This document shows positions 47,904 to 56,477 of a DNA stretch of 57,070 bases, piece after piece (positions within the stretch are counted from its first letter, which is position 1; each line of letters opens with the position of its first letter). The position numbers were made by a program, and so were the translations under genes. Source of the stretch: Kistimonas scapharcae (lineage in GTDB: Bacteria > Pseudomonadota > Gammaproteobacteria > Pseudomonadales > Endozoicomonadaceae); NCBI RefSeq assembly GCF_039540975.1, contig NZ_BAABFL010000474.1, forward strand, positions 1 through 57,070, given 5' to 3'. Below the pieces are notes generated by a model. It saw only the letters and a program-made list of their open reading frames with translations. It was not told the origin of the DNA and ran no database searches.

Positions 47904-49450
47904 TGTGGCCATTCCGTAAGAAAAAGCCAGAGCCGGTCCGGTCGGACGTTGTTGCCGACCGTCGTCCGTTGCTGCCAAGAAACAGCGGTAACGGCAAGAT
48001 GCTGGCGCGCAACTTTAATGCGTCGCTGGAAGACCGGCTCAACGGTGGCTGGACGAGCACCAGCCAGACACCAGACAACCTGATTTTCCATAACCTGAAA
48101 ATCCTGCGTGCCCGTGCACGGGAGCAGCGCTACAACAACGACTACGCCCGTAAGTTTATCGGCATGGTGAAGACCAATGTCATCGGTGCGGAAGGGGTGG
48201 TGCTGCAGAGCAAGGTGGTGGACGACAAGGGCCAGCCGGATACGCTGGTGCGCGGTGCGATCGAATCCGCCTGGAAGGAATGGCAGAAGCAGTGTGACTT
48301 TAAGGGTCGGCTGCACTGGATTGATTTTCAAAACGTTTTGATGTCCACCATTGCCGGTGACGGTGAGGTGTTGATCCGTAAGCACCGGGGCGGAAAGTTC
48401 GCTTACCGGCTGGAACTGATTGATCCGGAATTGCTGGATGTTGCCTACGTGGGTGAATACAAGGGCAACCGGATCATACACGCCATCGAGATCGACGACA
48501 GCGGACGTCCGGTGGCGTACCACCTGCAACAACCGGGCAAGACCAGCCAGACCTATCTGAATTACTACAACCAGAAGCATTACACCCGGGTACCGGCAGA
48601 TCAGATTATCCATGCCTATCTGACCGACTTCGTCGACCAGAAGCGCGGTATCCCGTGGATTTCCACCGGCCTGCAGCGGTTGAAGATGTTGGGCGCTTAT
48701 GAGGATGCGGCACTGGTGGCGGCACGGATCGGCGCCAGCCAGATGGGATTCTTCAAGTCACAGACCGGTGACCAGTACGAAGGTGACGAAGAGACCGACG
48801 ACGGTTTCGAGATGGAAGCCGAGCCCGGCATGTTCCGGAACATCGGTGGGCTGGAGTTCCAGCAGTTTGATCCGAAGTATCCCACCGGCGAGTTCGGCAA
48901 CTTCATGAAGCAATGCCTGCGCGGCATCAGCTCCGGACTCGGTGTGGATTACAACACATTCGCCAACGACATGAGCGACGTGAACTATTCCTCCGCCCGT
49001 GTCGGGATGCTGGAAACCCGCGAGGTCTGGATAAGTCTGCAGGGCTGGCTGATCCGCAACGTGATCCGCCTGATCTTCGATGAATGGCTGGAACTGCAAT
49101 ACGACCTCGGCACCATCACCATCCCACGGCGTAACAAGCCACCGATGCCCATTAACCGGGGGATCGATTACTACCGGCAGTCCGTGTTCCAGGGCAGGCG
49201 GTGGAAGTGGGTGGATCCGGCCAAGGAGCTCACCGCCCATGAGAAAGCGGTGGCGCTTCGGATCACGACCCGCAGCCAGATCATCCGCGAGCAGGGCGGC
49301 GATCCGGACGAAGTGTTTGCCGAGATTGCCGAGGAAGAAAAACGCCTTGAGGCCATGGGCATCCTGACCCCTGCACAGACTAACGAACCCGAACCCCCTC
49401 CACAGGAGCAAGACGATGACAACCCGCAAGATTCAGGCGGGACCGCTTGA
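47903..49450 (+). CDS. Phage portal protein (lambda gpB family)
   Basis: This 515-residue protein has the lambda-type portal motifs NNDYARKFIGMVKTNVIG, RLELIDPELLDVAYVG and GVDYNTFANDMSDVNYSSARVG. The dodecameric portal is the DNA entry and exit pore. The protease-capsid gene overlaps its 3' end by 35 bases, so the two are translationally coupled. Confidence 0.95.
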   Translation: MWPFRKKKPEPVRSDVVADRRPLLPRNSGNGKMLARNFNASLEDRLNGGWTSTSQTPDNLIFHNLKILRARAREQRYNNDYARKFIGMVKTNVIGAEGVVLQSKVVDDKGQPDTLVRGAIESAWKEWQKQCDFKGRLHWIDFQNVLMSTIAGDGEVLIRKHRGGKFAYRLELIDPELLDVAYVGEYKGNRIIHAIEIDDSGRPVAYHLQQPGKTSQTYLNYYNQKHYTRVPADQIIHAYLTDFVDQKRGIPWISTGLQRLKMLGAYEDAALVAARIGASQMGFFKSQTGDQYEGDEETDDGFEMEAEPGMFRNIGGLEFQQFDPKYPTGEFGNFMKQCLRGISSGLGVDYNTFANDMSDVNYSSARVGMLETREVWISLQGWLIRNVIRLIFDEWLELQYDLGTITIPRRNKPPMPINRGIDYYRQSVFQGRRWKWVDPAKELTAHEKAVALRITTRSQIIREQGGDPDEVFAEIAEEEKRLEAMGILTPAQTNEPEPPPQEQDDDNPQDSGGTA

Positions 49451-51221
49451 GCGGTCGATTACGCTCCAGCGTGAGGCCATCAACGAAGACGCCCGCACCA
49501 TCGAGGTTGCGTTCTCTTCGGAAGAGCCTGTTGAGCGCTGGTTTGGCAGAGAAATCCTTGACCATTCCCCGACATCCATCCGGCTGGGCAGGCTGGAAAA
49601 TGGCGGGGCGGTCCTGGTAGGACACGACCACCGTGAACACGTCGGCGTGGTCGAGTCAGTAACCATCGACGGTGACCGCCGGGGGCGGGCCACGGTGCGC
49701 TTTGGTAACAGTGCACTGGCTGTCGAGAAATTCAACGACGTGAAAGACGGCATCCTCAGACACATCAGCGTCGGGTATCGCATCCATGAACTCACCCTGG
49801 AACGCACCGGGGACGATGGCGACGACTACCGGGCGACGGACTGGGAGCCGTTTGAAATCTCATTTGTAGCAGTACCGGCCGACCCCACCGTGGGCGTGGC
49901 CCGATCCGTTGACGGTGAACAGAACACCATCACGGTGAACGAGCCTGATCCGGAGCCGGAACCCGAACAGCAACCTTCAAAGGAAGAACGCACCATGCCT
50001 ACCGAAACCACACCCCCGGCGGTCCAGACGAACAAAGACGAACTGCTGGCCGGTGAACGCGCCCGTATTACCGGGATCAACACCCTCGGCCGTAAGTACG
50101 ACCTGACCGACGCTGCCGAAAAGGCCATTAACGACGGCACCAGCCTGGATGCATTCCGTGGCATCGTGCTGGACCAGCTCAACAGCGAGCAGCGCAGCGA
50201 GGCAAAGCCGGTCACCAGCATCGACATGAGCCGTCAGGAAGTCCAGAACTACAGCCTGATGAAAGCCCTGCGTGCCTGCCAGTCCGGCGACTGGAGAGGG
50301 GCGGAGCTGGAACTGGAAGCCTCCCTCGCCGTGGCGGACAAGCTGGGCAAAGACGCCCGTGGTTTCTATATCCCCTACGATGTGCAGCAGCGGGACATGA
50401 CCACCGGCGGCGCGAACACCGGTGCCGAACTGGTGGGCACAGACCACCTGGCCGGCAGCTTCATCGATGCCCTGCGCGGCCAGACCCTGCTGATGCAGCT
50501 GGGCGCGGATGTTCTCCCCGGTCTGGTGGGTAACGTGGATATCCCCGCCACTGACGGTGACGGCACCTTCTACTGGATCAACGAAGGCGAAGACGGCACC
50601 GACAGCACCATCCCGACCCGTACCGTGGAACTCAGCCCGAAGACCGTGGCCGGTGCGGTACCTGTCACCCGTCGCCTGTTGCTGCAGTCCGCGCCATCGG
50701 TTGAAGCCATGTTGATGCGCCAGTTGCAGCTGGGCGCGGCCATGGCTATCGACAACGCCGGTTTTGTCGGCGCTGCCAAGGGTCCGACCGGCATCCTGAA
50801 GAGCACCGGTATTTCCACAGTGACACTCACCTCTCCAGGCAAGCCAACTTGGGCGGAGCTGGTGCAGTTCGAGACCGAAGCGGCCACCGATGATGCCCTG
50901 GTGGGTAGCCTCGCGTATGTCGGCCATTCCAACGTGATCGGCCACTGCAAGAGCAAGCCCCGTGACGCCGGTTCCGGCCTGATGCTCATGGAGAACAACA
51001 TGGTCAACGGTTACAACGCCTACCGCAAGAACGGTCTGGCGGCCACTGACCTGATGTTCGGCAACTTCGCCGACGTCGCCATCGGCATGTGGGGTGTGCT
51101 GGATGTCATGCCCGACAAGGCCACCAAGGCGGCCAGCGGCGGTCTGGTGATGCGTGTCTTCCAGGACGTCGACATCGTCATCAAGCGTCCGCAGTCGTTC
51201 GTCAAGGCGGTCAGCGCCTAA
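49416..51221 (+). CDS. Fused prohead protease and major capsid protein (HK97-like)
   Basis: This 601-residue protein has an N-terminal U35-type protease domain (about 1-165): the catalytic His in GGAVLVGHDHREHVG and the Ser in RHISVGYRIHEL. An acidic, proline-rich linker rich in EPEPEPEQ (about 170-195) leads to a delta/scaffold-like helical region, then the HK97-fold capsid domain (about 300-601) with IPATDGDGTFYWINEGEDG and AIDNAGFVGAAKGPTGIL. The frame is continuous. An internal ATG at 49995 with AAAGGAAG 8 bases upstream could give a free capsid protein of 408 residues. Confidence 0.9.
   Translation: MTTRKIQAGPLERSITLQREAINEDARTIEVAFSSEEPVERWFGREILDHSPTSIRLGRLENGGAVLVGHDHREHVGVVESVTIDGDRRGRATVRFGNSALAVEKFNDVKDGILRHISVGYRIHELTLERTGDDGDDYRATDWEPFEISFVAVPADPTVGVARSVDGEQNTITVNEPDPEPEPEQQPSKEERTMPTETTPPAVQTNKDELLAGERARITGINTLGRKYDLTDAAEKAINDGTSLDAFRGIVLDQLNSEQRSEAKPVTSIDMSRQEVQNYSLMKALRACQSGDWRGAELELEASLAVADKLGKDARGFYIPYDVQQRDMTTGGANTGAELVGTDHLAGSFIDALRGQTLLMQLGADVLPGLVGNVDIPATDGDGTFYWINEGEDGTDSTIPTRTVELSPKTVAGAVPVTRRLLLQSAPSVEAMLMRQLQLGAAMAIDNAGFVGAAKGPTGILKSTGISTVTLTSPGKPTWAELVQFETEAATDDALVGSLAYVGHSNVIGHCKSKPRDAGSGLMLMENNMVNGYNAYRKNGLAATDLMFGNFADVAIGMWGVLDVMPDKATKAASGGLVMRVFQDVDIVIKRPQSFVKAVSA
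49995..51221 (+). other. Possible internal start for a free major capsid protein
   Basis: ATG 49995 is in frame with the protease-capsid fusion. AAAGGAAG at 49978-49985 provides a good ribosome binding site. The product would begin MPTETTPPAVQTNKDELLAG and carry the scaffold-like and capsid regions without the protease. This would give excess capsid over protease. Confidence 0.5.
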
Positions 51222-51236
51222 GCGACTGACAGGCTT

Positions 51237-51252
51237 CGGGGCTTCGGCCCCG
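51237..51252 (+). other. Hairpin with UUCG tetraloop after the capsid gene
   Basis: CGGGGCTTCGGCCCCG is a perfect 6-bp stem with a C(UUCG)G tetraloop, 15 bases after the capsid stop. No T-run follows, so it is more likely an RNA-stabilising or processing structure than a terminator. Confidence 0.65.
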
Positions 51253-51279
51253 GTCCATTCACTCACCGGACAGACGACC

Positions 51280-51489
51280 ATGACAGACAAAGTGAAGGTA
51301 AAGATCATGCGTGACACCGTTGCCAATGGTGAATTCCAGAAGAAAGGCAAGGAAGTGGAACTATCCCGCCGTGACGCCCACACCCTGACCACCATCGGCC
51401 GAGCCACCTACACCGATCGCATGGTAGAACCCGAGTCGGATCAGACCATGGACAGCAAGAATGCCGCGACCAGTCGGGGCAAGAAGTAG
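51280..51489 (+). CDS. Small basic head protein of unknown function (69 residues)
   Basis: It opens MTDKVKVKIMRDTVANGEFQ and continues with a KKGKEVELSRRDAHTLTTIG-type segment common to small proteins between capsid and head-tail connector genes in HK97-like phages. The role may be head completion. The start is an ATG at 51280. Confidence 0.55.
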   Translation: MTDKVKVKIMRDTVANGEFQKKGKEVELSRRDAHTLTTIGRATYTDRMVEPESDQTMDSKNAATSRGKK

Positions 51490-51493
51490 CCCG

Positions 51494-51877
51494 ATGGGTT
51501 TCATGCAACAGGTCGCCGCCATGGACGCCAGCCTGGTGCTGGCGTTTGGTGAGCCGGTGACCTATTACCCGGTCGGCCCCGCAGGATCAAAACCGACACA
51601 CGCCATCATTGACCATGACATCCAGTTCTACACCGAATACACGGATATCATCAGTGGTGGCGTGGTGATCACCCTGCTGTCGGCTGACGTGCCGGATCCG
51701 AAACACGATGACCGGATACGGGACGCAACCGGCAAATTCTGGAAAGTCCTGCGTAAGCTGGAAAGTGACGGCAGCATCGTCACGGTCAACGCCGCCGTAG
51801 ATTACACCGGGTTCACCGATGACAGTTATGCGCCGCTGCACCATGTGGTGAACGTCGACATGCCGGAGCAGCTATGA
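51494..51877 (+). CDS. Probable head-tail joining protein (gpFII-position)
   Basis: This 127-residue protein lies after the capsid genes and before tail gene Z. It has a beta-rich composition (FGEPVTYYPVGPAG, VVITLLSADVPDP, FWKVLRKLESDGS), as in head-tail connectors of the FII type. It overlaps the next gene by four bases (ATGA). Assigned mostly by position. Confidence 0.55.
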   Translation: MGFMQQVAAMDASLVLAFGEPVTYYPVGPAGSKPTHAIIDHDIQFYTEYTDIISGGVVITLLSADVPDPKHDDRIRDATGKFWKVLRKLESDGSIVTVNAAVDYTGFTDDSYAPLHHVVNVDMPEQL

Positions 51878-52434
51878 GTCAGCCAGCGCTGAACCGTGAT
51901 GTGCGGAAGCTGGCGCGAAAGCTCAGTGACATCAGCAAGCGTGCGGTCACGAAATCCGACTATGCCGCACTCCGCAAGACTGCCGGACAGATCAAGACCC
52001 GTGTGGTGAAGGATGTGGCAGGTGAGGCGAAGATTCCCCAGAAGCACATCCGCAAGCGGATTTACACCAAGGTGAAAATTTCCCGTGACCAGCGGATCGG
52101 CAGGATCACGGGATACCGGCGCAATATTCCGGCTATAAGCCTGGGAACGGTCAGCACGGCCAGAACCCGAAAGGGGCAGGTGCGCGGCATCAAGGCTGGC
52201 GGCAGGACGTATCCGGACGCCTTCGTCAACAAGATCCGCAAGACCGGACAGTGGCAGATCATGCGGCGCAAGGGGGCCAAGCGGTATCCGGTCGAGGTGA
52301 TCGTGGTCAAGATAGCCCCCTTCGTGGATCGGTACCTGCCCAGACGTGCCGCCGAGATCATGCGCCAGAAATACCCCGCACTACTGGAACACGAGCTGAA
52401 ATACAGGTTGCAGAAATATGCCGACAAGTCGTAA
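51874..52434 (+). CDS. Minor tail protein Z-like
   Basis: This 186-residue basic protein matches the lambda gpZ group: helical N-terminus (VRKLARKLSDISKRAVTKS), KIPQKHIRKRIYTKVKIS in the middle and RRAAEIMRQKYPALLEHELK at the end. gpZ is needed for tail completion and DNA ejection. It precedes the U-like gene, as in lambda. Confidence 0.8.
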   Translation: MSQPALNRDVRKLARKLSDISKRAVTKSDYAALRKTAGQIKTRVVKDVAGEAKIPQKHIRKRIYTKVKISRDQRIGRITGYRRNIPAISLGTVSTARTRKGQVRGIKAGGRTYPDAFVNKIRKTGQWQIMRRKGAKRYPVEVIVVKIAPFVDRYLPRRAAEIMRQKYPALLEHELKYRLQKYADKS

Positions 52435-52798
52435 GCAGATCCGGCAGGCCGTGAAGGTGCTGACCGAAGCGGTGACCGCCGCGCCGGTCTACTGCCGCCG
52501 GATGGTGGACGCCACCGGGCTGGACCAGTTCGTCACGATCTATCTCGCCTCCGGTGATATCTCCGAGAACGGACTGAGCCAGTTTACCGTGGCCACGCTG
52601 TCCGTCTGCATTTACGGCAACATCTACTCCGATGACGACGACCTGGACGCCATGGCGGAAGATATCCAGCAGCAACTCGCCGGCGACCCGACACTGGGCG
52701 GACTGGTGCGCGGCTTGAGACTGGCAGGCTTTGAATACCCGAACGACGATGAACAGCAGTTCGCCCAGCTGGTGCTGAATTACACCGTCCACTACTGA
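52418..52798 (+). CDS. Tail terminator protein U-like
   Basis: This 126-residue protein has the position and pattern of gpU: an N-terminal helix (RKQIRQAVKVLTEAVTAAP), then a beta core (VATLSVCIYGNIYSDDDDLD) and MAEDIQQQLAGDPTLGGL. gpU caps the growing tail tube. It overlaps the Z-like gene by 17 bases. Confidence 0.68.
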   Translation: MPTSRKQIRQAVKVLTEAVTAAPVYCRRMVDATGLDQFVTIYLASGDISENGLSQFTVATLSVCIYGNIYSDDDDLDAMAEDIQQQLAGDPTLGGLVRGLRLAGFEYPNDDEQQFAQLVLNYTVHY

Positions 52799-52819
52799 CC
52801 ACAACCACAGGAACCTCCC

Positions 52820-53251
52820 ATGGCAGCATCAACCACCGCCCGACTGGGCGCAGGGACTGTCTTGTCCTTTGAAGACCCGGCCAACAGCGGCACCTTCATT
52901 GAACTGGCCAACGCCACCGCCATCGGCGCGACAGGCGAGCAGGGCGAGTTCGTGGAAACCACGCCGATCTCCGCCACCACCCGCACCTACATCGGCGGAA
53001 TGAAAACCCCGCCGGACAAGGAGATCACCCTGAACGATGTCCCCGGCGACACCGACCAGGAGAAGTTCCTGACCGCTGCACGCAATGGCGAGACCGTCAG
53101 CATGAAGGTGACATTCTCCACGGGACGAACCGGCAGTTTTTCGCTGGTGCTGTCCGGGTACCAGGTCAACGAACCCACCAACAACGAGGCCGTGACTGTG
53201 ACCGTGTTCGGCAAACAGTCAGGGGATACCACCTGGACCGTGTCAGCGTAA
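52820..53251 (+). CDS. Major tail tube protein (gpV-like)
   Basis: This 143-residue protein has the tail-tube pattern: ARLGAGTVLSFEDPANSGTF, a TFIELANATAIGATGEQGEF region, PDKEITLNDVPGDTDQEKFL and a final beta hairpin with SFSLVLSGYQVNEPTN. It polymerises into the hexameric tube. It lies between U-like and G-like genes as expected. Confidence 0.85.
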   Translation: MAASTTARLGAGTVLSFEDPANSGTFIELANATAIGATGEQGEFVETTPISATTRTYIGGMKTPPDKEITLNDVPGDTDQEKFLTAARNGETVSMKVTFSTGRTGSFSLVLSGYQVNEPTNNEAVTVTVFGKQSGDTTWTVSA

Positions 53252-53260
53252 GGAACGGAC

Positions 53261-53611
53261 ATGCCCGACAAGAGCAATAACACGCCACTGAGCTTTGCCG
53301 ACCTGATCGGTCGACCCACCCCGTTCAAGGCATGGACGGGTTTTCTGCCGGACGGGCGACCCTACCGGCTGCATGACCTGCCCGCCGCCGTCATGGATGA
53401 TGTTCACCAGGCAGCCGCCAACGGCAAGGCGGGTCCGCGATTCTGCGCCAGGATCGGCGCATGGGCGATGCTGGGTGAGGAACCCACCGAGGAACAGGTG
53501 GAAAGCCTGCTGCGGACCCAGGGCACCGATACCATTCTGCACATCTACAAGGATGCGCTCACCCGCGCCGGACTGCACGAGGAGGCAGTCGACGAGGCAA
53601 AAAAAGACTGA
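53261..53611 (+). CDS. Tail assembly chaperone G-like (zero frame)
   Basis: This 116-residue protein is the short product of the G/GT pair. It contains PFKAWTGFLPDGRPYRLHDL, then a helical RFCARIGAWAMLGEEPTEEQVES, and ends EAVDEAKKD at a TGA just after the run of seven A at 53599-53605. Tail assembly chaperones bind the tape measure protein before tube polymerisation. Confidence 0.82.
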   Translation: MPDKSNNTPLSFADLIGRPTPFKAWTGFLPDGRPYRLHDLPAAVMDDVHQAAANGKAGPRFCARIGAWAMLGEEPTEEQVESLLRTQGTDTILHIYKDALTRAGLHEEAVDEAKKD

Positions 53612-53817
53612 CCGCCGCCCCGCACCGGCGCGTCCTGTTCCGTATTGCGCGGGATCTCGGGCGAACGGTGACGGAGCTGGAACATTCCCTGACCACCTCG
53701 GAATACACCGAATGGCTGGCGTTCTATGCGCTGGAATCCGGTGCCGGAGACGACACCCAAACCCCTGCGGACACCGCCGACCACGATTACGCCATGATGC
53801 GGCGTGTGCTGAATTAA
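53261..53817 (+). CDS. Tail assembly chaperone GT-like, made by -1 frameshift
   Basis: A -1 shift on GCAAAAAAAGAC extends the G-like product into a second frame. The extra part reads KKRLTAAPHRRVLFRIARDL and then the conserved ELEHSLTTSEYTEWLAFYAL, typical of the T region of lambda gpGT. The fused product is about 185 residues (115 + 70). It ends 10 bases before the tape-measure gene. Both products are expected, at a fixed ratio. Confidence 0.82.
53599..53605 (+). promoter_or_regulatory. Slippery sequence for -1 ribosomal frameshift
   Basis: Seven A at 53599-53605 in frame GCA AAA AAA GAC TGA allow both tRNAs to re-pair in the -1 frame (AAA AAA AGA). It is 4 bases before the zero-frame stop. 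The downstream bases are GC-rich (CCGCCGCCCCGCACCGGCG), which could give a stimulatory structure. Confidence 0.8.
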
Positions 53818-53827
53818 GCGAAAGCCT

Positions 53828-55678
53828 ATGACCACCATTGCCAAACTGACGGTTGACCTGATCGCCGAGTCCTCCAGTTTCCGCAAGGAGCTGGACAAGG
53901 CGACAGCAACCACAAAAAACTGGTCGGAGAAGGTCAGCGCCAGCGTTGGCACGGCGGCGACCGCCATTGCCGGACTGGGCGTAACGGCTGCCACGGGACT
54001 GGCGGCGCTGTACACCGTCACCGCCCAGGGCATTGACCAGCAGACCAAGTTCGCCGACCGTATCGGCATTACCACCGAGGCGCTGGCAGGTCTGCAGCAT
54101 GCCGGGGAACTGACCGGCGTCAGTGCCGACCGCATGCAGGATTCCCTGCAGGGCATGGTGGAGCGTATCTCCGAGGCGAAGGAAGGCACCGGCGAGGCGG
54201 CGGAAGCACTGGAGCGGCTTGGTCTGTCGGCACAGGCGCTGAACCAGCTGGCGCCGGAAGAACAGTTCATGGTGATCGCCGACGCCATGCAGCAACTGGA
54301 GAACCGTTCCGACCAGGTGCGCACGGCCATCCAGCTGTTTGAGGGCGAAGGGGCGGCGCTGCTGAACACGCTGGATGCCGGTTCCGAAGGCATTGCTGCC
54401 ATGATGCGCGAGGCGGAACTGCTGGGCGTGGCGCTGGATCGTGTCGATGCGGCGCAGGTGGAACAGGCCAATGACGCCTTTTACCGGGCAGGTCTTGCCA
54501 GCCAGGGCTTTGCGCGGCAGCTGACCGCCGAGCTGGCCCCGATCGTCGAGGGGGTTTCCAACGAATTCCTGAAAGCCACCATCAATGCCGGCGGCATGGG
54601 CGAGGTGGCGACAAAAGCGGCGGACGCCATCGTCACCGGTCTGGACGTGGTTTACACCGGCCTGCTGTCGCTCCAGAACGGCTGGAACGTGGTGAAGCTT
54701 GGGGCGATCTCGGCGGCGCGGTTTGGTGTCGAGGCGCTGTACGCACTGGAATACAACATCAAGGCTTTCCTGAACAGTCTGCCCGGCGTCGAAATGGAGA
54801 TGTCGGAAAGCCTGTCCCGTGCCGTGGTGAAGTTGCGTGACGAGTCGAAGGAAGCGCTGGACGATGTCATCACCACCTCGAACAAACTCGCCACGCAGAT
54901 GGTGGCGGTATTCGACGGCGGTGGCGCGGTCAAGCAGATCACCGACCAGTGGAAGGCGACCAGCCAGGCCACGGCCAAGGCGACCGCAGAAACCAAAACT
55001 TACGGTAACACCCTGCAGGAACTGGGGGTGATTGCCGTTGAGGCCGGAGAAACCAGCAAGAGCGGTACCAAAACGGCGGAATCGGCCTGGAACAACTACC
55101 TCACACGCATCGGCAACACCAGCGCCAACCTGGAACAGGCGGCCACGGGATGGACCACCAGTTTCGGGGATGCGCTGGCGGACATGGTGACCAAGGGAGA
55201 AATGGATTTCGCCCGGCTGGCGGACAGCATCATCAATGACCTGCTGCGGATTGCGATCCAGTCGCAGATCGTGGCGCCCATCGCCAACTCGCTGGGGCTG
55301 TTCGGGAACGGTACCGGCGGCACAGGCGGTACTGGCGGCGCGGCCGTGGCCGGCACCCGTGCGGCAGGTGGCCCCGTGAATGCGGGGTCGACCTACCTTG
55401 TGGGCGAGCGCGGCCCCGAACTGTTCACCGCCGGTACCGCCGGACGGGTCACGGCATCGGACAAACTTGGAGGCAATGTGATCGTCAACGTCTACAACAG
55501 CAATGCTTCGGAGTACGACGTCAGTACCCGCAGCAGCACCAGCGCCGACGGCATGAAGCAGCTGGATATCTACATCGAGCAGAAGATCCGCAGCACCGTG
55601 AACGGTGACATTGCCCGGGGGCAAGGTGTCTCAACGGCCATCCAGCAACAGTTCGGACTGACCAGAAAAGGCTACTGA
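53828..55678 (+). CDS. Tail tape measure protein (gpH-like)
   Basis: This 616-residue protein is rich in helix and Ala/Gly/Thr. An N-terminal coiled coil (SSSFRKELDKATATTKNWSE) is followed by a hydrophobic segment (VGTAATAIAGLGVTAATGLA). The C-terminal domain (about 430-480) is of lambda gpH type: WTTSFGDALADMVTKGEMDF, then ARLADSIINDLLRIAIQSQI, and a Gly-rich end with GERGPELF. It sets tail length. It is short compared with lambda H (853), so a shorter tail is predicted. Confidence 0.9.
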   Translation: MTTIAKLTVDLIAESSSFRKELDKATATTKNWSEKVSASVGTAATAIAGLGVTAATGLAALYTVTAQGIDQQTKFADRIGITTEALAGLQHAGELTGVSADRMQDSLQGMVERISEAKEGTGEAAEALERLGLSAQALNQLAPEEQFMVIADAMQQLENRSDQVRTAIQLFEGEGAALLNTLDAGSEGIAAMMREAELLGVALDRVDAAQVEQANDAFYRAGLASQGFARQLTAELAPIVEGVSNEFLKATINAGGMGEVATKAADAIVTGLDVVYTGLLSLQNGWNVVKLGAISAARFGVEALYALEYNIKAFLNSLPGVEMEMSESLSRAVVKLRDESKEALDDVITTSNKLATQMVAVFDGGGAVKQITDQWKATSQATAKATAETKTYGNTLQELGVIAVEAGETSKSGTKTAESAWNNYLTRIGNTSANLEQAATGWTTSFGDALADMVTKGEMDFARLADSIINDLLRIAIQSQIVAPIANSLGLFGNGTGGTGGTGGAAVAGTRAAGGPVNAGSTYLVGERGPELFTAGTAGRVTASDKLGGNVIVNVYNSNASEYDVSTRSSTSADGMKQLDIYIEQKIRSTVNGDIARGQGVSTAIQQQFGLTRKGY

Positions 55679-56025
55679 TGGTACAGGCACACTGGCCGGG
55701 AGGCATGCCCGACCCCAAACTGGGCAGCGCGTTCGAGACCGCCGAGGGCCGCATCCAGAGCGATGGCGCGGTGGCGCTGCAGGAACGGATCATCGACCCC
55801 AACCACCGGCAGACGGTACAGGTGAACTGGCTGTTCACGGAACCGCAGTGGCAGGTGTTTGTCAGCTGGCACCGCTGGCGGCTTGACGACGGCGCAGGCT
55901 GGTTCAGTGTTGGCTGGGATGGCCGTGAAGGGTTGGCCCGATTCATCGGAAACTACAGCTGCAGCATGGATGGCGCGAACCGTGCTGTGACGGCCACGGT
56001 AGAGATCGATTATGCAGTTTCCTGA
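55678..56025 (+). CDS. Minor tail protein M-like
   Basis: This 115-residue protein has the phage minor tail M position after the tape measure. It contains QVNWLFTEPQWQVFVSWHRW and GAGWFSVGWDGREG, beta-rich with many Trp. TGATG couples it to the tape measure gene. The tail-tip role is inferred. Confidence 0.65.
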   Translation: MVQAHWPGGMPDPKLGSAFETAEGRIQSDGAVALQERIIDPNHRQTVQVNWLFTEPQWQVFVSWHRWRLDDGAGWFSVGWDGREGLARFIGNYSCSMDGANRAVTATVEIDYAVS

Positions 56026-56467
56026 GATCGGCGACCCGTGCCGGAGCAACTTCAGCGAAGCCCCCCAAGGGGAACACAAGCGGATCGGTTTCGACGCCGG
56101 TTCTCGTGTCCGCCGGCGGGTGCGTGACCGACGCCAGAGTTACACCGCCTGCTGGAAAGTGGACGGCACCGGGCGCACGACGCTGGAGCAGTTCCACCGC
56201 ACCGCCAGCGGTCGCTATTTTTCCATAAATCTTCCGGGGCCGGAGGGACTGGTGGCGCACAATGCCCGCTTTGCCAGCGGCCTGACCATCACCCCCGCCA
56301 ATGCAGGCCGCTACGAAATCACCGCGACACTGCACATGGTTGACCCGGTCATCCTGCCGGACGACCAGCTGGACGGGGCGATCCTCGCCCTGATGGGCAT
56401 CACCGCCGGCGGGTTCGATGAACCCCTGCACACCTTTGTGAATACCGAATGGCCACAACTGATTTAG
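56012..56467 (+). CDS. Tail-tip protein in L position, unknown
   Basis: This 151-residue protein contains SYTACWKVDGTGRTTLEQF, RYEITATLHMVDPVILPDD and GFDEPLHTFVNTEWPQLI. It overlaps the M-like gene by 14 bases. It has similar size and beta-rich features to its upstream neighbour. The lambda L protein normally has iron-sulfur cysteines, which are missing here (only two Cys), so it is probably not an L homologue. Confidence 0.5.
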   Translation: MQFPEIGDPCRSNFSEAPQGEHKRIGFDAGSRVRRRVRDRRQSYTACWKVDGTGRTTLEQFHRTASGRYFSINLPGPEGLVAHNARFASGLTITPANAGRYEITATLHMVDPVILPDDQLDGAILALMGITAGGFDEPLHTFVNTEWPQLI

Positions 56468-56477
56468 GACTCCGAGC

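Noticed and set aside
49977..51407. Long minus-strand frame (476 residues) opposite the capsid gene
   Set aside because: It is antisense to the protease-capsid fusion, with no ribosome binding site or recognisable domain.
53243..55624. Very long open frame (793 residues) on the minus strand
   Set aside because: It lies antisense to the tail chaperone and tape measure genes, which have clear family features. High GC and codon bias of the sense genes keep the antisense frame open; its translation is low-complexity and not recognisable.
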